Below are positions 42,613-51,660 of a stretch of 64,000 nt of DNA, piece by piece. The notes under the pieces were generated by a model that saw only the letters and a list, made by a program, of their open reading frames with translations, had not been told where the DNA came from and searched no databases. Position 1 is the first letter of the stretch. Each line of letters starts with the position of its first letter. Position numbers and translations under genes: made by a program. Location of the stretch: contig CALVBU010000006.1 of assembly GCA_944325875.1 (NCBI GenBank), positions 62,001 to 126,000 of the forward strand, in the 5' to 3' direction. The stretch comes from Candidatus Gastranaerophilales bacterium (GTDB lineage Bacteria > Cyanobacteriota > Vampirovibrionia > Gastranaerophilales > Gastranaerophilaceae).

Positions 42613-43482
42613 ATGCTCAAATTATTTAAAAATGCTTTTAGATTAACAAATGAAGGAATAATATTAGCTACACCTTTAATATTATTTGTATGGTTAATTA
42701 CAATATATTTAACATTTGCAAAAAGTGTTGTAGATACATTGCCGGAAGCTATTTCTGCAATAGTTACATTGCTATGTATGATAGGAGCTTTCTGTGCGGG
42801 CTGGTTCTATATGGTAAAAGAATCATTAGAACTCTCGAAAAAAGAATTCATTCTTGATGAAGACAGAGCAAAAGAAATTATAAACCTTTTAAAGAAAATT
42901 CCTGCAGGAATTGGAAAATATTTCTTGTCATTTATAGGAATGTCATTGATAACACTTTTATTATTTGCAATATTTGCAATTTGCACTTATAAAATTGGAA
43001 TGCACTTTATTGGCGGTATAGATTTTACGGCAGAGCAAATTAAAAATGCTATGACATCCCCTCAGGATATGAAAGCATTTTTGGATTCTTTGACATTAGA
43101 GCAATTATATAAACTCGGGAATTGGAACTTGTTATTTATGGGTGCAAGCGCGTTAATGTCTTATCTATTAATGCTTTGGATGCCTGAAATAATATATCAG
43201 ACACATAATCCATTGATTGCACTTTTCAAATCAATAAAAAAACTATTTATAAAATTTTGGCAATCTATTGCACTATTTTTATATTTAACAGTATTAAATT
43301 TCATAATATCATTTGCAAATACATTTGCGCTATTACATCCAATAATTTATATGTTAATGATGATTGCATATTTTTATTTCCTTGTATACGTAATTGTGTT
43401 AATATTCTCATACTATGACAACGAATTCAATAAAGCAGAAGAAGAAAAAGAAAGTAATAGCGATAGTCGGAGCGACAGCTAG
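42613..43482 (+). CDS. polytopic membrane protein of unknown function
   Basis: 289 residues with about six hydrophobic helices (for example IILATPLILFVWLITIYLTFA, AIVTLLCMIGAFCAGWFYMV, FLSFIGMSLITLLLFAIFAI, LLFMGASALMSYLLMLWMPE and two near the end) and a short acidic tail. No family is recognised. AAGAGG lies before the start. Its last 68 bases also encode the beginning of miaA in another frame, so the two proteins are tied together in translation. Confidence 0.75.
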   Translation: MLKLFKNAFRLTNEGIILATPLILFVWLITIYLTFAKSVVDTLPEAISAIVTLLCMIGAFCAGWFYMVKESLELSKKEFILDEDRAKEIINLLKKIPAGIGKYFLSFIGMSLITLLLFAIFAICTYKIGMHFIGGIDFTAEQIKNAMTSPQDMKAFLDSLTLEQLYKLGNWNLLFMGASALMSYLLMLWMPEIIYQTHNPLIALFKSIKKLFIKFWQSIALFLYLTVLNFIISFANTFALLHPIIYMLMMIAYFYFLVYVIVLIFSYYDNEFNKAEEEKESNSDSRSDS

Positions 43483-44308
43483 CGGAAAAACAGCTTATTC
43501 AATAGAACTAGCAAAAGAACTTGGTGGAGAGATAATATCTGCCGATTCAAGACTTGTATACAAAGGCTTTGATATAGCTTGCGCCAAACCAACTATAGCT
43601 GAAAGAGAAGGGATTCCGCATCATATGATGGATATTGTGGAACCTGAATTTGACTATTCAGCTGGGCTTTATGAAAAAGATGCAAAAAAATGTATTGAGG
43701 ACATCTTATCAAGAGGTAAAACTCCAATAATAGTAGGAGGCACCGGATTATACTACCGAGTCTTGCTAGAAAATTATGACTTACCAAAAGTAGAACCTGA
43801 TTTTGAATATCGTGATGAATTAAAAAAAGAAGCAACATTAAACCTCTATGAAAGGCTAAAAAATTTAGATCAAAACTGTGCTACAAAAATTGACCCTAAT
43901 GATAAGAAAAAAATCATACGAGCTCTAGAAGTAATCCACTTAACAGGAAAACCTATGAGTGAACTTCAAGGACAAAAAGAAGCTGAATATGATGTAGAAT
44001 GGATTGGGCGGAATTATCCTCGTGATATTTTGTATGAAAGAATAAATACCCGTGTCGATATTATGTTTGAGAACGGTATTATTGAGGAGACTAAAGCACT
44101 TCTAAAAAAACACGGAAGAATTCCAAATATAATATATACAATAGGTTATCAGGAAGTAATAGCATATCTTGACGGCACAATTTCATTAGATGAAGCAAAA
44201 GATAAACTTAAACAAAACACAAGAAATTACGCCAAAAGACAGCTCACTTGGTTTAGAAAAAATGAGAATATCAAGTGGAATTGTTATCCTGAAAAACTAA
44301 AAAAATAG
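43415..44308 (+). CDS. miaA: tRNA dimethylallyltransferase MiaA
   Basis: Transfers the dimethylallyl group to A37 of tRNAs reading codons that start with U. The P-loop is GATASGKT (19-26). Next come ISADSRLVYKGFDIACAKP (DSR motif for tRNA), IPHHMMDIVEP, and IVGGTGLYYRVLL. The C-terminal QNTRNYAKRQLTWFRKNENIKW is diagnostic. The length (297) is standard. The start at 43415 is forced by the P-loop position: no later start codon lies before it, so a 68-base overlap with the membrane protein gene is real. The message carries a Lys-rich run (QKKKKKK) at the N-terminus. Confidence 0.96.
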   Translation: MTTNSIKQKKKKKVIAIVGATASGKTAYSIELAKELGGEIISADSRLVYKGFDIACAKPTIAEREGIPHHMMDIVEPEFDYSAGLYEKDAKKCIEDILSRGKTPIIVGGTGLYYRVLLENYDLPKVEPDFEYRDELKKEATLNLYERLKNLDQNCATKIDPNDKKKIIRALEVIHLTGKPMSELQGQKEAEYDVEWIGRNYPRDILYERINTRVDIMFENGIIEETKALLKKHGRIPNIIYTIGYQEVIAYLDGTISLDEAKDKLKQNTRNYAKRQLTWFRKNENIKWNCYPEKLKK

Positions 44309-44316
44309 TTTATTTA

Positions 44317-45024
44317 TTAATAGCTTACTTTATAAGGATAATCATCAGGAATTTTCCAATTGTTAAATTGGATTAAAGCAGTACAGTAAAGACCTGGAGT
44401 TGTAGAACCCGTCACTCCACCTTCGGCACAGCCTTGTTTTAAGTGGGATTCAGTACCATCCCAGCACCATTTCCAAGGTTCAAAACCTTTATTTATATGG
44501 TATAACCACTTTCCAGTACCATCATTAACTGGCTGAAAATTAAAAGCAAAAGCACAAATTCCTAAACCGCCATTTGTGCCGTATTGCTCAATACATTTCT
44601 CGGCTTTCCCAGGATAAAAAATCCAATCTCTTGTTGTATGTGACTTAGGATGTAAAGAACTTCCATCAGGGAAATATACCATAAATGAACCATCAGATAA
44701 TGTTTTAGTTTTTATAATCTTCAAATATGGAGCTAAGTATTTATTAAACCATTTCTCTTGTTCAGAAGTTCCTGCTACCGGATTACCATCATCATCAAGA
44801 TCTGCCCCTGTTAAATCTTCAAACCAAATCTTTTTATCACCGTAATCAACTTCTGCCATTTTTACTGCTTGATTTATTGTAGAGTAAAACTTCATCAAAC
44901 GAGTCTCTACCACTCGATTATTATTTTTTTGTATCAATGTCGGCATTGTCATTGCTGCAACTATACCTATTATTCCTAAGGTTATTAGCACTTCTGCTAA
45001 GGTGAAAGCATTTCTCTTTATCAT
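44317..45024 (-). CDS. type IV pilin-like protein behind a structured leader
   Basis: MIKRNAFTLAEVLITLGIIG then IVAAMTMPTLIQK is a clear prepilin N-terminus with Glu at +5. CGGAGGA lies three to four bases before the start. The globular part keeps a DGSFMVYFPDGSSLHP variant of the DGT segment but lacks the VDINGxKxPN motif, so it is a diverged member. Cysteines at KCIEQ, GICAF, KWCWD, KQGCAEG and LYCTA suggest disulfides. No XRE gene is beside it. Instead the 295-base upstream gap holds nested inverted repeats, one of which could pair with its ribosome binding site, and a poly-C run. Confidence 0.85.
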   Translation of the reverse strand: MIKRNAFTLAEVLITLGIIGIVAAMTMPTLIQKNNNRVVETRLMKFYSTINQAVKMAEVDYGDKKIWFEDLTGADLDDDGNPVAGTSEQEKWFNKYLAPYLKIIKTKTLSDGSFMVYFPDGSSLHPKSHTTRDWIFYPGKAEKCIEQYGTNGGLGICAFAFNFQPVNDGTGKWLYHINKGFEPWKWCWDGTESHLKQGCAEGGVTGSTTPGLYCTALIQFNNWKIPDDYPYKVSY

Positions 45025-45028
45025 TTTA

Positions 45029-45130
45029 TCCTCCGTTTTAATACTATTTTCTATTTTGACATTTTTATACCCAAAAGCACCGTGTCAGTTGGCACGGCTA
45101 AAATAGAATTACTTTCTGTTAATCGGAGGA
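45029..45130. promoter_or_regulatory. nested inverted repeats: candidate structured leader RNA
   Basis: Three nested pairings. TCCTCCG (45029-45035) pairs with CGGAGGA (45124-45130). TTCTATTTT (45049-45057) pairs with AAAATAGAA (45100-45108). CCGTGTC (45080-45086) pairs with GGCACGG (45091-45097). Read on the minus strand, the outer helix would pair the prepilin gene's Shine-Dalgarno with an anti-Shine-Dalgarno about 90 bases earlier. Read on the plus strand it would cover the Shine-Dalgarno of a 14-codon ORF (45142-45186). The inner stem has a U-G pair only on the plus strand (A-C mismatch on minus). I could match it to no known riboswitch. Confidence 0.5.
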
Positions 45131-45141
45131 CTAAGTCTGAA

Positions 45142-45186
45142 ATGCTGCTATATCCTTTTAGGAAGCAGCCCCCCCCCCCGAAGTAG
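45142..45186 (+). CDS. possible 14-residue ORF running through the poly-C tract
   Basis: ATG preceded by GGAGGA at 12 bases, encoding a short peptide with four consecutive prolines from the C-run, then a stop. Four prolines stall ribosomes without EF-P, so it could be a regulatory leader peptide. A change in tract length would alter the frame after the prolines. Coding is unproven. Confidence 0.2.
   Translation: MLLYPFRKQPPPPK
45145..45179. repeat. hairpin next to an 11-base poly-C tract
   Basis: GCTGCT pairs with AGCAGC and the inner TCCT with AGGA (45145-45168). This is followed by 11 consecutive C (45169-45179), by far the longest C/G run noticed in this AT-rich window. The tract is of a kind that changes length by slippage. 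The remaining about 140 bases before the AsmA-like gene are AT-rich with no clear element. Confidence 0.6.
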
Positions 45187-45324
45187 TTGTTAATAGTGGA
45201 TTATGAGATTTAAAAAAATAAATATTTGTATTCATATTATAATTATAATCTATCTGACTACTTTTTTCAACTTAAATTTTTGTGTTAGAATAATAATACA
45301 AATTTAAATGAGGGTTATGTGTTT

Positions 45325-48300
45325 ATGAATAAGGAAACTTTAAAAAAGACAGGGATTATTGTAAGTTCTGTAATTATTGGTATTTATTTACTATTTTTAG
45401 TAGTGCCATTTTTCTTAAACGGAATTGCGACATCCTGCGGGCATTATATTACACAGGTAATTAAAGATTCGACAGGATTTAACGTAAAGTTTGAAAATGT
45501 CCGTTTTGTGACAACACCAAAACTAACAGCTGGAGTAAAAATAGGACATTTGAGTGCACTTACACCTGATAATGAAGAATTTTTATTCCTGGATAATGCT
45601 TATGGAAAAATTTCCTTATTGCCTCTTTTGATTAAGAGAATTGAACTCGATACAATAGGCGCAGACACAATCTCAACTGATTTAAAAGTAAAAAAAGACG
45701 GAAAGTTTCTGTTAGAAGATTATTTTACACAAGAAAATACACAAACTGAACAGCAAGAAGAAACTGCCCCTATGACAGGACTTCCAGGAGGGTTTAAGCT
45801 TTCAAACCACTTACCTGATATTCATGTAAAATCATATAAACTTGCATTCACAGACATTCCTACTAACAAACAATACTATATAGAAGGAGAACACTTAACC
45901 CTAAGAGATTTCATTATTAACAAAAAGTTTAAGCTATCAACTAACGGGAAAATAGTTTTAGATGATAAAACACCTTTCAATTATGATATTGACATATTTA
46001 ACAAAATTATGCCAGATACAAGCTTAGATGAACTTGTATTTGCTCCACAAACAGAAAAAGAAGATAATCAAAATACTCAATTTAATATAAATATTATAGA
46101 TATATTTAAAACAATTTATAAAAATCAACTCACTGCAAATATCAAAACCAAAATTACAACAGAAGGTTCACTGGATGATATAAACCTCCACGGTCTAATT
46201 AACACAGATAAAATCAGCATAGCCGTAAATGGAGAACCTCTACCTGAGGGACATGTAATAATTAATCTCAAAGGTAAAAATATTGATATAGATTCATCTG
46301 TTTACACAGCAAAGAATGAAGACACAACTATAAAAGGGCAAATTAAAACAGGTAAAAAACCTCATATTAATCTTACCTGCAAATCTAATGCTCAAATTAA
46401 TAACATATTTAAATTAATCGACAGTATCGCTCAATCAGTTGAATACAAAGATTTAGCAACCCTCAGTGCAACAGGAGCAATAGATGCTGATTTTACAATT
46501 AATGCTGATATGAAAAAAGTTGAATCTTCAGGATATTTTAAAATTCCGCAAGCAAGCATTAAATATGGACTTTACAATGTACTTATTGATAAAATTTCTG
46601 CCGACATAGACTTTTCAAATAATATGATTAATATTAAAAAACTTGAATTTTCAATATTAAATCATCCACTAAATGCTTATGGCACACTAAAACAAGACAC
46701 AACTGCAGATTTACATCTTACAGCAGACAAGCTTCCAATTAAAGGACTAATTACAGCTGCTGGACAAGTTGGCTTACTAAAAGATAATGATATTCATTCA
46801 GGCATCATCTCAATGAACGCCTCAATAGAAGGAAAATTAAAATCAGCTCAACCTATTGTAAATATTTCCGCTGATAATATTAATATTCATAACAAACCAT
46901 CAAATACAACCCTAAAAGTATCTGATGCAAATATGAATATATCAGCAAATCAAAACAACAAATACAAAGGCATAATTGATGTAAATAATATAAACGTAAT
47001 TAATCCATCTGCAAAATTTGCCCTACCCAAAACAAAAGTAACTCTTGATGAAAAAGATATAAATATTGATAATACATATTTAACTTTTAACAATTCAAGA
47101 ATTGATATCGCAGGCAAAATAGCGGACTACACAGGCAAAAACCTTTCAATAGATCTAAATGCAAAAGGTAACCTGCTTTCAACAGATATTAAAAATCTAA
47201 TACCTGCAGATTTAAGAAAAGATATTACAGCCAAAGGCGCCTTGCCAATTTACGTAAAAATTACAGGTAATGACAAAACTCAAAATATCACAGCACAAAT
47301 TCTCGCTACAACAGAAAATTATTTGAAAATTATTGACATAGATAAATTAAACGGCAAAAGCACCTTAATTAATTCAAATATAAAAATATCGAATGATTCT
47401 CTAAAACTTTATGATACCGGAATTTTTGCAATAAGCGGTTTAAAAACACTTCCGGCAAGTGCCTTTTCTGGGAATATACTTTCTGTTACAGGCTCAGTTG
47501 ATAAGTTGTCTACAAAACAAAACCTTAACGGAATAACAATAAAAACACCATCTACGTTGACACTATCAATTCCTGGCTTTGCAAACTCAAAAGCAACAGG
47601 ATCTGCCAATATAAACCTGAATGGAAGTGCTATGAATCCTAAATTCAGCGGAGATATTAATATTCCAACAATTTCATTACCTACAATTAAAACAACCTTA
47701 AAAAATACAACTGTAGATTTAGGTTCTCACAACATTATAGTAAACACTCCATCGATAAATATAGATAACTCTGTAATGAATGCTAAAACAACAATAAATC
47801 CTAATTTCAATAACGGAATTATCATAAATAATGTGGATTACCACGCTGTATTACTTGATACAGACACCTTAGTAAAAGCAATGGAAGGACTCCCAGCCCA
47901 AAGCTCTACGGCACAAACTCAAAAAAGTAGTAGTTCGACATCAAAAACAACTCAACAAAACCTTGGAGTCATTGTCAAAAACGGCAAAGGAACAATAAAT
48001 AAATTCAAATCAGGTGGAATTGTCGCTAATGATATTAGCAGTAATTTTAATTTAGCAAATAATACACTTTATTTAAAATCACTTCAAGGCAGTGCTTTCG
48101 ATGGCAAATTTAACGGTGATATTGCATTCAATATCATAAACGGCAATACAAATATCAACTTCCAAGGTTCAAATATGAATGCAGAAAAAGCAATAGCTGG
48201 AGCCGCAGGTCTAAAAAATGCTTTATCAGGCACCTTAGGATTTAATGCAAAACTTACATTAAACGGATACGCTCCATCACAAAATGCTATGATGCAATCA

Positions 48301-49107
48301 ATCAAGGGTAATATAACATTCGACATAAAAAAAGGTACTTTAGGTAATATTGGACGTCTAGAAAACATGCTTCTTGCAGAAAACCTTATGTCAAATGGAA
48401 TTATCGCCGCAGCCCTAACTCCAATTACCAATATGCCTGTTGTTAAAAACACCGCAATCTATGAATCAATAACAGGTGATATGAGCTTAAATAACGGATG
48501 GGCTGAAATAAAATCAATAAAAACCAGCGGACCATCCATGGCTAGCTTCATTTATGGTAAATACAATCTGATTAATACAACAGCAAATCTTACTATTCTT
48601 GGAAGATTAGGAGCTGATGTAGTAGCAGCACTTGGACCTGTAGGAGAGCTTTCTGTTTCTAAACTCACTTCATACATTCCAAAATTCGGAACTCTTACAG
48701 GTAATATGATTAATGCTCTTACTACAAATCCAAAAGGGGAAAGAACCTCTGAAATTCCTGCACTTTCAAACGGAAGTACAAATTATAAAGATTTCAAAGC
48801 TGTATTCAACGGAGGAATTGAAAGCAAAAACTCAGTAAAATCGTTCAAATGGCTATCTGTATGCGACACCTCACAAATTGAAGGCGGAAGCTTGAAAGAA
48901 CAGCTTCAACAAAGTTCAAATGCACTTAACCAACTTAGAACTGAGAAAAAAGAAGCTGTTCAAAAAAATATAGAAGAAGTAAAAAATACAGCAAAACAGA
49001 CAGCAGAAGAAATTAAAAATCAGGTTCAAAACACAAAAGACAGCATTAATGAACTGAAAAATCTATTTAAAAAACCACAGGTACAAGAGCCTGCAACTTC
49101 AAACTAA
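45325..49107 (+). CDS. AsmA-like envelope protein
   Basis: About 1260 residues. One N-terminal membrane helix (GIIVSSVIIGIYLLFLVVPFF), followed by a long beta-rich region with repeated short strands of the AsmA/TamB/YhdP kind (for example VSGSVDKLSTKQNLNGI, TLGFNAKLTLNGYAPSQNAMMQSIKGNITFDIKKGTLG, the last close to the AsmA C-terminal domain). It ends in an amphipathic coiled-coil tail (LKEQLQQSSNALNQLRTEKKEAVQ). Such proteins bridge the two membranes and carry lipids, consistent with an LPS-bearing cell. The ATG at 45325 is preferred over a GTG at 45319; GAGGG lies upstream of both. Its stop shares CTAA with the facing gene. Confidence 0.85.
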   Translation: MNKETLKKTGIIVSSVIIGIYLLFLVVPFFLNGIATSCGHYITQVIKDSTGFNVKFENVRFVTTPKLTAGVKIGHLSALTPDNEEFLFLDNAYGKISLLPLLIKRIELDTIGADTISTDLKVKKDGKFLLEDYFTQENTQTEQQEETAPMTGLPGGFKLSNHLPDIHVKSYKLAFTDIPTNKQYYIEGEHLTLRDFIINKKFKLSTNGKIVLDDKTPFNYDIDIFNKIMPDTSLDELVFAPQTEKEDNQNTQFNINIIDIFKTIYKNQLTANIKTKITTEGSLDDINLHGLINTDKISIAVNGEPLPEGHVIINLKGKNIDIDSSVYTAKNEDTTIKGQIKTGKKPHINLTCKSNAQINNIFKLIDSIAQSVEYKDLATLSATGAIDADFTINADMKKVESSGYFKIPQASIKYGLYNVLIDKISADIDFSNNMINIKKLEFSILNHPLNAYGTLKQDTTADLHLTADKLPIKGLITAAGQVGLLKDNDIHSGIISMNASIEGKLKSAQPIVNISADNINIHNKPSNTTLKVSDANMNISANQNNKYKGIIDVNNINVINPSAKFALPKTKVTLDEKDINIDNTYLTFNNSRIDIAGKIADYTGKNLSIDLNAKGNLLSTDIKNLIPADLRKDITAKGALPIYVKITGNDKTQNITAQILATTENYLKIIDIDKLNGKSTLINSNIKISNDSLKLYDTGIFAISGLKTLPASAFSGNILSVTGSVDKLSTKQNLNGITIKTPSTLTLSIPGFANSKATGSANINLNGSAMNPKFSGDINIPTISLPTIKTTLKNTTVDLGSHNIIVNTPSINIDNSVMNAKTTINPNFNNGIIINNVDYHAVLLDTDTLVKAMEGLPAQSSTAQTQKSSSSTSKTTQQNLGVIVKNGKGTINKFKSGGIVANDISSNFNLANNTLYLKSLQGSAFDGKFNGDIAFNIINGNTNINFQGSNMNAEKAIAGAAGLKNALSGTLGFNAKLTLNGYAPSQNAMMQSIKGNITFDIKKGTLGNIGRLENMLLAENLMSNGIIAAALTPITNMPVVKNTAIYESITGDMSLNNGWAEIKSIKTSGPSMASFIYGKYNLINTTANLTILGRLGADVVAALGPVGELSVSKLTSYIPKFGTLTGNMINALTTNPKGERTSEIPALSNGSTNYKDFKAVFNGGIESKNSVKSFKWLSVCDTSQIEGGSLKEQLQQSSNALNQLRTEKKEAVQKNIEEVKNTAKQTAEEIKNQVQNTKDSINELKNLFKKPQVQEPATSN

Positions 49108-50084
49108 AGTATGCAGGCCAGTACCATTAAGATCAACATCCCGATTTGAACTCCTGCCGTCATATTCTTGGCAAAAGAGTTTGTATCATATTTACCGGAG
49201 GATTTCTGGGCATTATAGGCACTGGAGATACGATCCAATCGGGTTTGCTGATCATCCTTATCAAAAACCGTTCCAAACATATACTGTTCAACACGAGCAA
49301 GACGATTTTCCATTGTATCGTCATTAAAATTCTGTTTCATGAGTTTTTTCTCAACCGTTGATAACGATGCCTTCTTAGGTTCTCTACTAAAAACAGGGCT
49401 GTTCATGTCACCGTAATCATCACCAAACATAGCATTTTGTCGCGCATTAAAAGCACTATAATCATAAGGATCATGCTGCATATACTTATTCATATGGTAA
49501 TCCCCACCCAATGGAACAACATCATCCTGGTCATAAAAGCTATTGGAAGATTGCGCAATTTGGTTATCCATAAAAGATTGCGGCTTAAGCTCAGCTTTTA
49601 ATCGTTCGGTACGAGAACTCAAATCATCACTATATGTTTTATTAAACGCTTTCTTTTCAAGATTAGACAACCTTACACTAATATCTTCTTTTGGAAAAGT
49701 TTTATTAAACACAATCTTTTCCATTTCATCGACAGCAGGATAACTAACATTTGATGCAGCCTTTGGAGCTTCTTCTACCCAAGAATCAGAAGCATCTGCA
49801 AAAGTATCCTCAACAGGTTCAATTTCTTGCCCCATTAAATCTGCGGACAAATCCTTACGCAATTTTGCAATACGCTGAGCTTGAGAAGCCTTAGAGGGAG
49901 CTCCATAAACTGAAGTCTCAATTCTATCTAATCTTGATAAATCATTTTCTTCATTATATTGAAATCCGAAAAGAGAATCTTCGATTTTACCAAGTGTAGC
50001 CTGAGTTGTAGTTTGAGCAAATAGAACATTTCCACCAAAATTACAAGATAATATTAATACTGCAATTAAAATTATTTTCTTCAT
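49104..50084 (-). CDS. secreted protein with internal degenerate repeats
   Basis: 326 residues with a signal peptide (MKKIILIAVLILSCNFGGNVLFA) and a hydrophobic C-terminal helix (AGVQIGMLILMVLACIL). The mature part has about three copies of a roughly 45-residue repeat in which each half reads like E-x3-F-x3-F-x2-D/E-x4-R-L-x-R-L-E: LGKIEDSLFGFQYNEENDLSRLDRIE, VDEMEKIVFNKTFPKEDISVRLSNLE, and LSTVEKKLMKQNFNDDTMENRLARVE. Between them is an acidic linker. It is probably an envelope protein with the repeats in the periplasm. AAGGAG lies before the start. I do not know its function. Confidence 0.75.
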   Translation of the reverse strand: MKKIILIAVLILSCNFGGNVLFAQTTTQATLGKIEDSLFGFQYNEENDLSRLDRIETSVYGAPSKASQAQRIAKLRKDLSADLMGQEIEPVEDTFADASDSWVEEAPKAASNVSYPAVDEMEKIVFNKTFPKEDISVRLSNLEKKAFNKTYSDDLSSRTERLKAELKPQSFMDNQIAQSSNSFYDQDDVVPLGGDYHMNKYMQHDPYDYSAFNARQNAMFGDDYGDMNSPVFSREPKKASLSTVEKKLMKQNFNDDTMENRLARVEQYMFGTVFDKDDQQTRLDRISSAYNAQKSSGKYDTNSFAKNMTAGVQIGMLILMVLACIL

Positions 50085-50181
50085 ATCCGAACTCCTTAAA
50101 GATAGGATAAAGCTCGATATGATGAAAAACTATTGAACGTACTCTTAATTTCCTAAACTCGGAATTTAAGACTAAAATCGC

Positions 50182-50225
50182 AGGACTAAAGTATTACATT
50201 AAAAAAGTTATACTACTTTAGTCCT
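50182..50225. promoter_or_regulatory. 12-base inverted repeat with GACTAAA boxes
   Basis: AGGACTAAAGTA (50182-50193) and TACTTTAGTCCT (50214-50225) are perfect inverted copies around a 20-base spacer. A third GACTAAA lies just upstream (about 50170). The region is between two minus-strand genes, near the AAA+ gene end and before the repeat-protein gene. No T-run follows, so an operator is more likely than a terminator. Confidence 0.4.
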
Positions 50226-50242
50226 AAATATTATGATATAAA

Positions 50243-51598
50243 TTATTTTCTAAAACCTATTGTAGGAGCAGAAGTCTTAGATTGGTAATTACTTTCCTTA
50301 ACCTTTAGATTTTGATTATCTGCAACAACATTTATATAATCTTCGACACTAATATCTCTGCGTCCATCTTCCCTAGCAAGCAATGCCGCTTTATCAGTCA
50401 AAATACATAATGCTCTATTTGGAAAACCTTTAGTAATAGATGCAATTGATTGAAGTTTCTCAGGAGATTCCGCCAAAGCAAGACCTTTTGTTCTTGAGCT
50501 TAAACTTACTTTTAAGATTTCAGCTCTTGACTTTTCATCAGGAAGCCCAACATAAATTTGAGAATCAAACCTAGCTTTTATAGCCTCATCAACAATATCG
50601 TACTTATTTGTGGCTCCAATAACTATAATACCTCTATCGCGAGCAGTTTCAATTAGACCCAAAAGCGTTCCGAGTTGCTTCAAATCCTCAGGAGAAGAGT
50701 CTTTATCTCTATTTTTTACTAAACCGTCCATCTCATCAATGAAAAATAATACAGGAGCATCTTTTTCTTTTGCTAATTTAGCCGCATAATCAAATGCCTT
50801 TTCATAATTGATTGAGGTTTGGTTTGTATAACAAGACCCAGCCTTTCCGACTTTAAGCTTAACAAGCGGGAGTTTCAACTCTTGAGAAAGAGCTTCTACG
50901 GTATAAGTCTTACCACATCCTGGAGGTCCATAGAATAAAAGACCTCTAGGGTATCTTTTTCCATATTCAACTTCATCAATTTTAGCAAGTTCAGGATTTC
51001 GTATAGGAAAAATTACTTTATCGGTAACTTCTTTCTTTAACTCTTCCATACCACCAAGGCTGTCAAGGCCAATAGGAGACCACCGATTAGGAGAATATAA
51101 TTCAACTAAGTTTGATACCTCATTTTCTTTGGCTTTTGGAGCTAATGGAGGTTTATTATTATCAGACGGTTTAGAAGACACTTCAACATCTTCATCCACG
51201 TCATCACCAGAAGTCTCTAACGCATCACGCATACATACAACCCAATGATCATAATTATCCGGAGATTTCTTTAAAAGACTATCAGCTTCAACTCTATAGG
51301 AATTATACTCCTTCATCCAATAATTCAACTTAGGAAATGTATTATCAACAGCATCAGCTAATGCAACTTTCATTGAAACAAAGAACTCCGTCAAATCTTC
51401 AACGGTTTTTGTATCACCTTTGCGTTCACATTCTCGCATATAATCTTCTGTTTTCATACAAAATTTATTTGCTTCCAAATAAATTTTCGCAACATCTTTA
51501 TGATTTTTAGTTTTTTCAAGTTTCGAATTTAGTTTTTCGTTAGCTTCTTTATTATACCCAAAAGCAGTTCCATAAGGGGTCACACGGGATATTCGCAA
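50243..51598 (-). CDS. AAA+ ATPase (FtsH/CDC48-like) with unknown N-terminal domain
   Basis: 451 residues. About 150 N-terminal residues are helical and charged. A linker with acidic and Pro-rich parts follows (about 135-165), then an AAA module: SLGGMEELKKEV, Walker A GPPGCGKT (about 225-232), Walker B VLFFIDEMD, sensor 1 VIGATNK, a single arginine in KARFDSQI, and a C-terminal lid. Pore-loop and second-arginine features are not obvious. It would act as an oligomeric unfoldase or remodeller; no protease domain is attached. TTG start with AAGGAG at eight bases. The C-terminal tail ends PTIGFRK. Confidence 0.85.
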   Translation of the reverse strand: MRISRVTPYGTAFGYNKEANEKLNSKLEKTKNHKDVAKIYLEANKFCMKTEDYMRECERKGDTKTVEDLTEFFVSMKVALADAVDNTFPKLNYWMKEYNSYRVEADSLLKKSPDNYDHWVVCMRDALETSGDDVDEDVEVSSKPSDNNKPPLAPKAKENEVSNLVELYSPNRWSPIGLDSLGGMEELKKEVTDKVIFPIRNPELAKIDEVEYGKRYPRGLLFYGPPGCGKTYTVEALSQELKLPLVKLKVGKAGSCYTNQTSINYEKAFDYAAKLAKEKDAPVLFFIDEMDGLVKNRDKDSSPEDLKQLGTLLGLIETARDRGIIVIGATNKYDIVDEAIKARFDSQIYVGLPDEKSRAEILKVSLSSRTKGLALAESPEKLQSIASITKGFPNRALCILTDKAALLAREDGRRDISVEDYINVVADNQNLKVKESNYQSKTSAPTIGFRK

Positions 51599-51660
51599 AA
51601 TTAAATCTCCTTTTCTACTGATGAGTAACTAAAAACTATAAAGATATATTTTTGCTAGAA

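Noticed and set aside
45025-45140. A c-di-GMP (GEMM) riboswitch
   Set aside because: An AAAGC ... GCTAAA arrangement is vaguely similar, but the conserved 5' half and the tetraloop/receptor parts are missing.
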